Below are positions 24,593 to 36,000 of a DNA stretch of 64,000 bases, piece by piece (the stretch's first letter is position 1; each line of letters starts with the position of its first letter). The stretch spans positions 5,704,001-5,768,000 of the forward strand of contig JBBPUQ010000001.1 of the NCBI GenBank assembly GCA_038501195.1, in the 5' to 3' direction. A model generated the notes under the pieces. The model had not been told where the DNA came from. It did not search any database and saw only the letters and a list, made by a program, of their open reading frames with translations. A program made the translations under genes and the position numbers. The DNA is from Nemania diffusa (taxonomy: Eukaryota > Ascomycota > Sordariomycetes > Xylariales > Xylariaceae).

Positions 24593-26379
24593 CTCGATGA
24601 AGAAGATAACAGCATGGAGCACGGGCTATATATTTCAGAGGAGAGGTCAGCGTCCGGATCGTTAGATTGGTTGGGTAGGTTCTCAGGCGCAAGAAGCGAG
24701 TACGAGTAGCCAGTTGATGGACTGCAATACTATCAAGTTGGTGGTATCGTAGTTGTGGCTGGGCGTGATGAAACCACGGGGTGTTGATGGGGAGAGTAAC
24801 ACACAATTCGGTCAAATATGAACTTGCTGTTGATGGTCCGCACGAGCCGGCGGCGTGTAAGTTCCCACGACATGATGACGGGAAAGAGGGAAAAAAACCA
24901 GACTCGGGTGTTTGCGAAGGCAGGTTCGAGCCCAGGCCGGAGTCAGGTCGGAGTGAATGTCCGTGATTCAGTGGATCGAGATGGACAGACCAAGCCGGTG
25001 GCAGCTTCGTTGTTTGGCGTCTCCTTCTTGCTGGAGTCGATGACGACAGAGGAACACCGATTAGCTGGCGTCCCAAACACAGTGGTGGAGTCCGAGTGCT
25101 GCGTATAGTGGTCGCACGGTCGGGATATTGGTCCGGTTGTGTCGGAGTACCACCAGGGCAATCAATTAGTCCAGCCGGTGGGCAAGTTCACAATAGCGAG
25201 AGGGTCTTGAAAAAAAGGAAAAATCGGAAATGGAGTAAGTATCTGAGACAATGATGAACGACAAATGAAGATGGACAGGGAGGCGCAGGTTTCCGCGACA
25301 GAAGGCACAATCTGTCAGTCGCATGGAGCAAGTGGAGGTGGTTGCTACATACAGTGTGCTCCGTGCCGCATTGTACTGTCCGTTGCACTGCCTCACACAT
25401 GTTTGTCTTCGTTCCCTCCCTTACTTGCAATAAGTACTGCGTACTGTGCAGCTATATTTATAGCCAACACCCGCCGCGTAACCCATATATCGGCGGCGGG
25501 TTTGGTTTCCATTGTAGTTGGTTATTCTGCACAACATGTTCATAACCAACCTCTGCATGCTCAATATTTGATTTTAGCCACCCTAAGGTAAGATACCTTT
25601 ACATAATTAGTTCCCATGCAGCTTGACGATCCAGATCACTCCGGTTACTTCTCGCCGAGTACCTACACATATAACACATCTTAGCCCGAGGGGACGCGAC
25701 GCAATCCACCTCAGAACCTTGACGCGTAGTTATTACTCTCGCAAACCAACGTCTGTTACCCCCATGCCACTTATAATTTCATCCTTATTTGCTGCCTAAA
25801 CCGCCCCATGCTAAAATGTAAGTATCTCAAACATGATTTCGACATTACTAGGTTCAAATCTTTACTATCCTCAAATTTCTTAGCGGCTCGGCAATGGCTG
25901 CTGCGCCTGTATTGTCAGAACTACCTATTACAGCCTCTAATCACCGTGGGAGTCGTGTGAGCGGGGAAGCAGAAAGCTGTCTCCTCCGGTGGTAATCATA
26001 TAAGAAATTGGAAAGGTGTTTCTGCGAGAAATCATCTGCCACAAATATCTTTCAAATCCCTCGTCTCGATTAAGGAACTAGGTCGTAGGATGGAAACTAC
26101 TGCACCCCGGGGTGTCTCTTTATCTGTTGTACTATTATATATAAGTTCTACCCACTCACTATTTTGGAGAACTTCAAGGATCAATAATATTGAGCCATTG
26201 TCCCAGTACTACTACTATCTACCAATATTACAAGGGATATACTCTGGCCTACTTTCACTCCGGAGTATGGTAGTATCAAACCCCTAACACTTAGTGAAGC
26301 TCAAGAGCTGAAAGCTGAAAACTCCGTACTCGTCGCCTCACTAGTCTTAACTCGTTGTTGTCGTAGGGACTCATATCCG
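24593..26379. other. Intergenic; divergent promoter area
   Basis: About 1.8 kb between the Mpv17-family gene and the HET pseudogene. It holds many short overlapping frames on both strands with no domain, signal peptide or splice logic. No tandem or inverted repeat was recognised. Confidence 0.45.
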
Positions 26380-28815
26380 ATGGACAAATCCGACATCTCT
26401 ACTAGCATAACTCTAGAGGTCGAAGCCGGATACTATCGACTCGTATCTTTAGATCGACCTTGTCAACATTGTAAAGCCCTGGACCTGGATGATGCGGGGC
26501 AAGGAGGTATCATCAAACATCGGAAGGATGGTAAACGATATGTCCACTTTGTGGAGGTACAAGAGACATACGCGCAAAGAAAAGGGACCAATTTCGCCGC
26601 AGCCGCGATGGTAGCTGGGTTAGGTAAAACCGATGATCCCACATTAGAGACTTGGCCAAGGCTAGATGTAAAATTGAGATACAGAAGAGACGATATCCTT
26701 CCCAATCTTCCTAGCCTGACGTCAACAAGTTTGCAAGGATGTGCATTCTGCAGGCTACTCAGGAGAGATCTCATTTCCGCATGGGAGGAGACTAAGAGGA
26801 GGGTCATCTATAATGAGCAGAGTAATGAGAAGAGTAGCGAACAGGAACCCTCTCAGGCAAGCCTCATTATCACTGAGGTGGCATACCACCTCTGCGAAAT
26901 TTCCCGCGATGACGAGAAGGATACACAGATTAGCCTTGGTTCGCTTTATGTCTTCTTCACCATGGCCTGGGGGGGAAGTAGCTATGATTGTACTCTCCAT
27001 TACAATATCCATACTGATGCCACCGGTACGCTCGCTGCTGTTAAAGCAACGGTCTTATAAGAAGAAGTGCTGACGGTAGCTAGATCCATGCACTTCGTGG
27101 TTCCAAACCTGGCGTCGGCCTGTTTCGAACGACCACTTATCCCCTCCCTCAATCAGACGGTTAAAAGAACTCATTGCCAAGTCGCTCCCTGGAGTCCATT
27201 GCCCCATTGAGGGCAACAAATACCACCCTACACGACTTATGGATGTTGGAACAAGCACTTCTGCGAACTTGCGCCTCATCATCACCAAAGAAACTACCGG
27301 CCTTGATAAAGGGCAGAGGTACGCAGCATTAAGCTATTGCTGGGGCCCGAAAGAAGACTCAGAGAAACAGTTAATGTTGATGAACGACACGGTCTAAGAT
27401 CGCATCTCAGAAATTAAGCTAAAAGACTTGCCGCAGACTGTTGTCGACGCCGTGAAAGTTTGTCATGCTCTCGGTATCAGATACCTATGGGTCGACGCCT
27501 TGTGTATAATTCAAGACGATCCAAAGGATTGGAGCAAGGAATCTTACGAAATGGCCAACATTTATACTAACAGCTTTCTCACTCTGTGCATCCTCCAGGG
27601 CAACTCTTGCACGAGCGGCTTCTTAAATCGACCGCACGGTCCAGTGACACTAGGGATCAATTTTCGCTCTCGCTTGGACAGTTCTGTCTCGGGGAAACTA
27701 TACCTTCGGATGCAACAGCCCGCGAGAGAAAATCTTAAGGATAATGGTATTCCATTTTCGTTGGGGCTCGTCAGTGATCGCCCCGATGAACCTGCCACCC
27801 TAGATCTCCAGGCAGCCGCATGGCACCAGCGAGGATGGACTTTCCAAGAAGCTTGGCTATCGACACGCAAGGTTTTCTTCGGGCCACTGATGTTCCATGT
27901 TAGTGGGGGGCTGTACATGAGTCGGCCGATGGGTCAGAGTTTCAAGACGATGAGTTCTTTCTCCCCGGGACAAGCCTTAACGATACCTTGAATAATTGGT
28001 ACCGCCTAGTCAAAGAATACGGGAATAGGCCACTTTCGTTCGAACGCGATAGATTTCCAGCAATTTCGGGGTTTGCTAGGACTATCTCCAAACTGTACCC
28101 AGACCAAACATACTTGGCAGGATTATGGCAATCAGATCTACACAGAGGCCTTCTCTGGACGCCTGATTACTGGACAGGCCTTGATGGTTATCTCAAGACG
28201 CCAGATGAGTATATAGCGCCTTCCTGGAGCTGGGGACATCGTCCGCGTGACCTTTCCTGGATACAAGGTGTTGAGACATCTATCTACCCCATCACTTCAG
28301 AGTTCGATTTTGAGAGTGCAGAGATTGTTCCCAAGGAAAAGTCGAATCCTTTCGGCGAGTTACTAAGTGGGACCCTAAACCTGAAGGCGAAACTATTCCA
28401 ACTTCCACAACACAGAGGTGAAGGGAGGGTCATAGAGACCCCAGCCACCGAAAGACGATGGCTCGGCCTGAACTTCCACTTCACTGTGCTATCTAAGAAG
28501 AGCGAATATATAGCTTCCCTCGAACTGGATTGGACTACATTGGGCGGAGAACGGCAACGAGGGGATGCTCTTGAGCTGGGAAATCTATGGATGATGCTGA
28601 CGTCCCACAGTAGCCTAAATAATATCTACAACCATTGGTATCAGTCTGAGGACAAACAGGTGTCCGATCCGGAGATTATGCTTGGTATAATACTTCGTCC
28701 AACTACGGTGGAGAATGAATTCCAAAAAGTTGGGTTATGGCATTCTGAAAACAGAGGACTAGGAGGGAGTCAATTTTGGCATAATATCTCGAAGCAGCAC
28801 GTTACACTTATTTAG
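26380..28815 (+). pseudogene. Broken HET-domain (heterokaryon incompatibility) gene
   Basis: The 5' part is sound: exon 26380-27025, a 58-bp intron (donor GTACGC, branch CTGAC, acceptor 27083), then exon 2 from 27084. It has an N-terminal CQHC...GCAFC region followed by the HET core (YAALSYCWGPKE, LPQTVVDAVKVCHALGIRY, LWVDALCIIQDD, RGWTFQEAWLS). Two lesions break it. A TAA codon at 27395-27397 lies inside the HET domain, just before the D-R-I-S-E segment. A one-base frameshift lies near 27922, after which the frame continues in another phase (LNNWYRLVKEYGNRPLSF...) to 28815. No intron of plausible size removes either. HET proteins trigger incompatibility cell death; this allele would be null or encode a truncated product. 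Confidence 0.75.
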
Positions 28816-28945
28816 TTACCTACGGGTCGTAGATACAACGTCGGAGACCTTTTAACATATATATAATAGTCTACTTTCAAGCTTGTGGGGTTAGCGCTCG
28901 AAGTTGGGCGGTGGCCGTTGGATTGGGATAACTGTCGTGAGACTC

Positions 28946-29045
28946 CAGCGCTCATCCCAGGTAAAACAAGTCAAATAAACGGCCTTTGACGTGTTTTGCC
29001 TTGATTGATGGCAAAAAGGGCTTATTTGACTTGTTTGGTCGAGTC
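28946..29045. repeat. Fragment of the CAGCGCT hAT-like MITE family
   Basis: Begins CAGCGCT and continues with diverged AGTCAAATAAACGGC...TTTGACGTGTTTT...CTTGATTGAT as in the complete copies at 31374, 41629 and 61839. Only the ~100-bp 5' part is recognisable; no right terminus or target duplication was found. Confidence 0.6.
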
Positions 29046-29709
29046 TTCGTTTCCAAGACCCGCTCTGTTGCTCATACAAATTAGGTAGGAATCGAAGCAA
29101 CATATAGGTTTTTAGGAGGCCCTTCCGAAAAGAGTTTAAATTCCTCTACAGATAGTAGAACAGCCTCTACGAATAACCAAGGCAATAATGATTTGCTGCC
29201 GAGAGTTACCATACTCAGCTTGGTTAGTAATAAATAAAGGGGAGAATTCCCACCATGTCCACCGGTTCTGATATCAGTGACATTTCCTTGAAGTTGGCTT
29301 GATACTGAAACGAAGCGTGCAACACACACCACGCACTCCAGAGAACCTGCCACGGCCAACCTTATCACTTCTAGAGATTTGAGGGCACAGAAACAAGTAT
29401 TCTGGTAACGCAATAATATATTTTAGTGTAGCAGGGGGGTGCTTTGAAAGGCGTGCCTTCATAATAGAAGTACTAGCTTCGGCTAACTAACTTAAATAGA
29501 AAAAAAGAAAAACTAGGCCTTGATGACTGTCGCATCTAGTGTCTAAGCCTCCAAACCACTAGGACATGTCCTGTCAAAAGGGTACAAGATACCAAGATGT
29601 CGGATCTTGGTACTCGGCAGGCTTATATTAGTAGGTCTTGTGCACGCAAGCGTCACAATGACCTAATCAACTTATCCCCCATGTGGTCGTGCCGCCTACA
29701 CCCTAAAGC

Positions 29710-30030
29710 CAGCGCTACCCACACGTAAACTCAGTCAAATAATAACCTCTTCACTTGTTTACTTGAATTGATCGCAAAAACCGCTTGTTTGACTGACTTG
29801 ACAGAATCTATTATTTGAACTAATCAAGTTAATTGACCAAGTAATTCAAACAATGTATATAAAGCATACAGAGTTGTAGAAAGCAAGGTAGGTAGGAAAA
29901 AGACAAGGTCTCGCAAAAAGGGTTGTATTGGTTAAGTGTGACTACTGGGTGTAGGAATAGGCTATATGGTGTGCTAAAAGCTTCCACTGTGCCTTCCTCT
30001 CCTAGCTGTAGGTAGGTGTAGGTAGCGCTG
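29710..30030. mobile_element. Diverged, shortened copy of the CAGCGCT MITE (321 bp)
   Basis: The left end, CAGCGCTACCCACACGTAAA, matches the complete copies. The internal ACTGACTT, ATTGACCAAGTAA and GTAGAAAGCAAGGTAGG blocks are in the same order. A right end GGTAGCGCTG is followed by TTTAAAGC, compared with CCTAAAGC before the left end. The two differ only by C-to-T changes, so this is probably an old 8-bp target duplication altered by RIP. Confidence 0.65.
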
Positions 30031-30695
30031 TTTAAAGCGTTGAGTTTTTCCTTTGAGGCCTTCAGGTTGCTTGTTAAACTGTGCAAGAGATTGAAAGATT
30101 CAAGAGGAGTGCACTTGGTTTTGAAGATAGTATTTGCGCCCTGATAGAGAGCTACAATGTGCATGCTGCTGTTGCATAATAGTTATGGGACAGGCACCTG
30201 GCTATACCTTTGTTTTTTTTAACAAGAAGGACAGTGTATAATAGTTACTAAAACGGAACGTGTAAATCACAAACACCGTACTTTAGAGGCCTGACAAGTG
30301 TTACAATAGCACATCTAGAGATTTCTAGCTTCAATTCACTAGGAACAATAAGATCCATTCAGGGCGGTGCGTGGCTAGATTATGGCTTGGCAGGTGGCTT
30401 GTCACCCACTTTATCAAACCTATTAGATGTTTACCTACTTAAGCATTATATTAGCCAGTTTCCCACTTTTCTTATGTCCAAAAAGTCACCCACAGAGACA
30501 AAGCTTGCTACCTGCTTTAATAAGTGACCTTTTATGTCTTTATTTATTGTTAAACGTTTAGCTAAATGAAAGTATTAAATAAACAATTGATTTAGTGTTT
30601 AACACAAAATAAACAGTTAATTTATTATTAATGAACTAATAATTAACTATTGCTTTTATAATTGAAGTTTTCTCGATGTTTAAAAAAAACAAAGT

Positions 30696-31034
30696 TGTCA
30701 CAAAGTAAGAGGAACTATCCCTTTAACTACCTCTTTGACACTGCTACATAAATAGTGGAATAGCGGGGCATTCTGCATATACAAGATATACTAATAAAAC
30801 AATTACTTAAGCCAAATACTGTGATTTCATTGGACTATTTTGCAATATTTAGTTATGCGAGAATCTACGCTACTCTACTATTTATGTAGCAGTGCCGAGG
30901 GGGTAGTTAAAGGGATAGGTTAGGTACAATACAAGAAGTAGTATATAGCTGGTGGTGTGTATCATACAAGACTAAAGCTTGAAAGAAAGAAGAATCTCCT
31001 TCGAGACATCTGTGGAAGTGGTATGTACAAGTAT
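30696..31034. repeat. Direct repeat unit A (solo-LTR-like), interrupted by a MITE
   Basis: Starts TGTCAC and, apart from the inserted element at 30716-30917, matches 31132-31272. Shared text includes GGTTAGGTACAATACA, AGTATATAGCTGGTGGTG and AATCTCCTTCGAGACAT. The TGTCAC start resembles fungal LTR ends, but no matching CA end was pinned down. Confidence 0.6.
30716..30917. mobile_element. Small Tc1/mariner-like MITE (~200 bp) with ~50-bp inverted ends
   Basis: The ends TATCCCTTTAACTACC and its inverted copy pair over about 50 bp, with the inner arm containing CACTGCTACATAAATAGT. TA lies at both boundaries, as expected for a TA target duplication. No coding capacity. It interrupts the repeat that is uninterrupted at 31132-31272. 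Confidence 0.7.
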
Positions 31035-31131
31035 CTCTTTAAATGCTGCTTCAGCACAGTGACTTTGGATATGCAATAGACTAGGGGTATAAGCTAATAC
31101 ATTCAATAGATTGAAGATACTTCTTTTTTTC

Positions 31132-31272
31132 TGTCACGGAGTGGGAAGAACTATAGGTTAGGTACAATACAATAAGTAGTATATAGCTGGTGGTGTGTAT
31201 TATACAAGACTAAAGCTTGAAGAAGAGAAGAATCTCCTTCGAGACATGTGCGGAAGGGGTATGTACAAGTAT
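31132..31272. repeat. Direct repeat unit B
   Basis: Second copy of the TGTCAC... repeat at 30696-31034, without the MITE. The two copies are about 100 bp apart, too close for a full retrotransposon, so this is a remnant or tandem solo repeat. Confidence 0.6.
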
Positions 31273-31373
31273 ACCAGTACTCTCTTAGATCCTAGCCCTT
31301 GGATCTGTCAGATTTTGGTGCATGTGCTCTGTTGTTGTATTGGTCACTAGCTCTAATCTGAGGGAATTATCTG

Positions 31374-31983
31374 CAGCGCTACCCACAGGTAAAGTCAGTC
31401 AAATAAACGGCTTTTGACGTGTTTTATCTTGATTGATCGCAAAAAAAGGCTTGTTTGACTGACTTGCCTAAATCTATTGACTTGATTGATTAAGTTAATT
31501 GACCAAGTAACTCAAGCAATGTACATAAAGCGTACAGATTGTAGAAAGCAAGGTAGGTGTAGGTAGGTAAGTATGTAGGTAAGGTGGTAGGTAGGGTAGT
31601 AGATAGGGTGGTTGGTAGGGTGGTTAGTAGGTAAGGTGGTGGAATGTAGGCTAGGTAGATGTAAGTGGCTAAGTCAGTGGCTAGGTAAGTGGCTAGGTCA
31701 GTGGCTAGGTAAGTGGCTAGGTAAGTGGCTGTGTATGTGGCTGAATAAGTGGGTTTAAAAATAGGGTGCCACCTAGCCTACCTAAGAAAAGAAGGCTTCT
31801 TTTTTACTACAACAAAAAATATTTTAAAAAATAAAAAAATTAATTGAAAGTAATTGACAAGTAACAAGTCAGGTAAAGAATTATTACTTTACTTGCAATC
31901 AATTTTAAAACGATTATTTAGACTGGATTGGGTCAATTAATTGACAGTCAGTCAAAGTATTACTTTACCTGTGGGTAGCGCTG
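31374..31983. mobile_element. Complete hAT-like MITE, copy 1 (610 bp)
   Basis: The terminal inverted repeat begins CAGCGCTACCCACAGG and the right end is its reverse complement. A perfect 8-bp target duplication, ATTATCTG, flanks it (31366-31373 and 31984-31991). Between the ends lie an inverted sub-terminal pair (GTCAGTCAAATAA...TTGTTTGACTGAC), a variable array of GGTAGG- and GTGGCTAGGTAA-type units (~31555-31745), and an AT-rich right part. No transposase. CAG... ends with 8-bp duplications point to the hAT superfamily. Confidence 0.88.
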
Positions 31984-31991
31984 ATTATCTG

Positions 31992-33097
31992 ACAAGCTCC
32001 TTTTGGTGCGTTGCACGGACCACTCAATACTAGCCACACCGCTTATATAATCAATACGCGCTTCCCACGCACGGGCCTCAAGCTCCTTAGGAGAGGCTCA
32101 AATCCAACAGGATCCTGACATTTTCCTACATGATTTTACCTAATTACACCCATGTAAAATGTACCACCTAGTTTAATAAGTACATATATAATATGCTGCT
32201 AAACGCTTGCAATTTATATGCTTAAACAATGTAGCTGATCTAAGCTGGAAGGATGTCCATGTGTCAGGGAGCATTTACAATACTTTTTGACAAGAGCAGT
32301 TAGCAATATGCAATCGTGCACAAGCCGAGACCCAATTAGATAACCGTGTTAGGACTCCGCAGCCAAAGCTACCTTGCATGGAAAGTGGATTGACAGCGCC
32401 TTTAAACAAAATACAGAATATGCTGGCGTGTTCCATGCACGTGATCTTGTAAGCGAATTAACCAGAATATTCTATGTTCCATAGCTAGAGACACGTGACT
32501 CTATATATAGTGGGTCCTAGACATGCAAATAGCTACTAGATAGGTAGTGCCTAAGAACTTAGGCAGGAGCGGTGTCGGATTCCCCCCCAAAATGTAAGTA
32601 GCTCGCATAACTGAAATTTCAACTTCAAATAATACACCTATACTTAGGTACTTACACCACTTACTATCTAATACCATCTTCACTACTCTCTTTAAGAATT
32701 TTTAAAGCTAGAATAGAAATGACTAAATAGATCTAGCTTATAGAATATTACTAAAGATTGAAATAAACTTGGCGTTGAAGTAAATAGCGTAATTAAACAT
32801 AGGAGAGGTACAAAAACTAGTTTAAACTATAACGTGGATTTTGCATACCTGTCCGTATTTACATCTTGCCATTTCCCCTTTTAAAGACCTGCACTTACTG
32901 TAAAGGTCAGCACTGCTTCTGCCTGAGTCTTGAGGCGCTGGTAGCCTAGACCAGTACCGATATTGATTCGACCACGTTACCTACCAAAGAGCCGATGATG
33001 GAGGGGTATAATATATCTGACCCACTAATATCACTGATCTACAGTATAGCCCCCAACAACATTACGACACTCAGACTTCTGCATAGTTAAATGATCA
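31992..33097. other. Intergenic; promoter of the NLR-like gene
   Basis: No supported gene (the 62-codon-scale minus-strand frame at 32501-32683 is not coding-like). AT-rich overall. Contains the upstream region of the gene starting at 33098. Confidence 0.45.
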
Positions 33098-36000
33098 ATG
33101 ACCTCTACACCGATAATGGAACAACACTATGACGAATTCCGTAAGTTGGTATTTCGAATACGTGGATTACCACCATATGTTGAAACTCTGGATGATGTTG
33201 CCAAGTTCTTGTCGAAAAGCCCTAGTCGTGTTCCTGCTCATGATATTCGTGTGTTTTCTTTGGCTACAGATGTAGGATATGGGGCCCATTCTGGGTTTAA
33301 AGTTGCTACGTTAATGTTTACCAATCTCCCTTCATTTGTGCTGGATTACAAAAATAACAACGAATGGGGCATTGATATCCAAACGCCGGAGCTTGAGCAT
33401 CATCTTGTTTTGGATACACACTTTGAGGGCATGACACCTCTGAATGACTTGGATCACTTGTCCCATAAATATGAGTAAGCCATCAAACTTGGGCTTTAAC
33501 CACAGGAGATGAGTAAGGAGCAAGTACTGAATTACTCGCAGTTGCATAGCCATCTCAGGCCTTTCCAGTCACCCATTCGGGTCGTGGCAACCAAAAGCCG
33601 GCGATAAAACATTCATGTGGATCCGTGACGCCCTTCCGAAGCACATTCACGGCATCCGAACAGTGATATATGGATACGAAACAAGGCTCGCAGGGAGCGA
33701 ATCCTTTGAACGGATACCGGATATTTCCCTTAAGCTCATCAATTTACTCACGGCTTACGGATGGGGTTCGCGGTCTTCCAAATATATTATTTTTCTCGCC
33801 CACAGCCTTGGAGGACTTGTGCTTAGGGACGCATTGAGACATATTACCAATGGCTATAGCAAAGAACTATTACATTCCCTTCGTGGAGCCTTGTTCTTTG
33901 GTGTACCAAACCTGGGCATGGAGCAAGCCTCATTTCGGGCTATTGTCCAGGGTAACCCCAACGACACCTTGATCGATGATCTTGGCGTCGGATCTGACTA
34001 TCTACGTCAGTTGAAAGAAGACCTGTCCAAAACTACGTTCACTCAGTATTTCAAACAGTTTTGGGCTTATGAGACATCACAGTCTTCTACCATTATTGTA
34101 CGAGGTGACTAAAAAGCAATAGCTTCATACCAATTGCTGACAAGTAATAGACCACTTCAGATGGCAAAATAGACCGGAATGGCCCACTAGCTATTCTCGT
34201 GAGCCGAGAGTCTGCAACTCTGAGATTCATACACAATAATCCGTCTGTAACTTTTCCGATAAAAGCGACGCATTCTGACATGGTGAAGTTCACCCGGGAA
34301 TCCCCGGACTACCATATTGTTGTTTCTAAAATTTCAACTATCGTCAATGGGGAGCAAGGCAATGATTCCCTAAATCACAGTGATCAATATTTAGAGGTTG
34401 AGACAGACCGAGGGGTGTCTTCTAGAGATGTTCAAGAATATACGACTGGTAGTCATTATCCTTACCTATATAAGTACCTATCGCTAATTTATTTCACAGC
34501 ACAAGTACAAGGTTTCAGACGTCTCTCGGGCATAACAGAGGATGAAGATCTTGAGTTCCAAATCGTAACTTCCAGCGTGATCGAAACTGAGATTGAAAAC
34601 ATACAAAAAAACCAGGAAGAAGCAGATAACCTGATGCACATGCGAAGGCTTGAGCCAGTTGTGAAATCGATGAAAGAATTTACAGAGGTTTGTGAAACTA
34701 TTGGACTGTCTCTGGGACTTCACAACCCTATGGCATACGTATGGGTACGTCTTAAGCATAACTAAACCCTTCAATATTATATTTGGGGAAATTTCTAACC
34801 TTAACAGGGCCCGATGAAGTATATTCTTCTTGTAAGGACTGGTATTTGGTTTGCCTTCATGTATCGCTGTGTTTAGCTAATCCTTTGTACATCGTAGGCA
34901 ACCGTCTCGTATCCTGAAGCATTTAATTGCATTTTAGATGCATATCAGGAAATCGGGGAGCAGATACCACGCCTTCAAGTATACAGAGAGAGACTTGCTT
35001 CAAAGCAACATCTAAAGCATGTCTTAGTCTTGATCTACAACGACATCATATGGTTCCACAGAGAATTATTGCAGCAGTTGAAACAGCGAGGTGAGTATAT
35101 TGGTATCGATCAATATATATAAAAAACTAAAACCATTATAGAATGGAGAACTTTATTCACAGCCACGTGGGGGAGTTTTACTCCTTGCCTCAATCAGATT
35201 AAAGAAAACATTGCTCGAAGTCATCGACTAATTCAAGGCGACGTTTCATTCAAAGAGCTTGAAGAGGTGCTGGATCTCCGAGCAAGTTCATTGCATACTT
35301 TCACAAAAAATAAGGCTGCGGAAGAAAGGTCTCGCCTGGCCGCCGTGATTATGTGGCTTTCTTCGTGTAACTACACAGCGGATCAAGATCGACACCGTAA
35401 GACTAGTTCGATCTGCAAATCCCCAGGGGCATGGCTCTTGAAACATTCTGATTTCCGGAGGTGGTCTGCCCCTGAATTTTGTTCAGACCCATTTCTCTGG
35501 ATTAATGGGATCCCTGGTGCGGGTATGTAATTTTTGGCCTTTAATAAGACATTTTCCACTGATTTGGACTTTAGGTAAGACTATTCTTGCGTCAATTATC
35601 GTCGAGCACTTGAAACGTTTACCAAGTGCGACCGTTGCGTACTTTTATTGTAAGCATGGCAGTGATTCCCGAAATTCATTCATTAGCGTTGCTAGGGCTA
35701 TATTAGCACAATTGCTTCGCCAATGTCCTCATCTCGCGTCATATTTCTTCGAGAAGTCATCAACAAGCGGCCACACCTTACTTGACTCAACGACAGCTAG
35801 AGAAATGATACGAACAGTTCTCAGTAGCTGCGATAAAACATACATCATAATAGATGGCGTCGATGAATGCGGGCGCACTGATAGAGATGAAATTGTGGCA
35901 GTATTCAGGACGACCATAGAAAATTTACCAGCAGAAGTCGTTGGGTCTGTAAGATGTCTTTTCGTCAGTCAAGACGATGAAAATGCTCGTCGCAATTTCC

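Larger units (their letters stand above)
28816..30695. other. Repeat-bearing intergenic region, no supported gene
   Basis: No supported gene. It contains a MITE terminal fragment near 28946 and a diverged MITE copy at 29710-30030. The rest is AT-rich. The frame at 29081-29413 lacks recognisable domains. Confidence 0.5.

Noticed and set aside
27026..27083. Apparent early frameshift in the HET gene
   Set aside because: Explained by an ordinary 58-bp intron with donor GTACGC, a CTGAC branch site and an AG acceptor; only the later stop and frameshift are counted as lesions.
31540..31750. Regular short repeats as a possible CRISPR array
   Set aside because: Units are contiguous GGTAGG/GTGGCTAGG tandem repeats inside a MITE with no unique spacers, in a eukaryotic genome.
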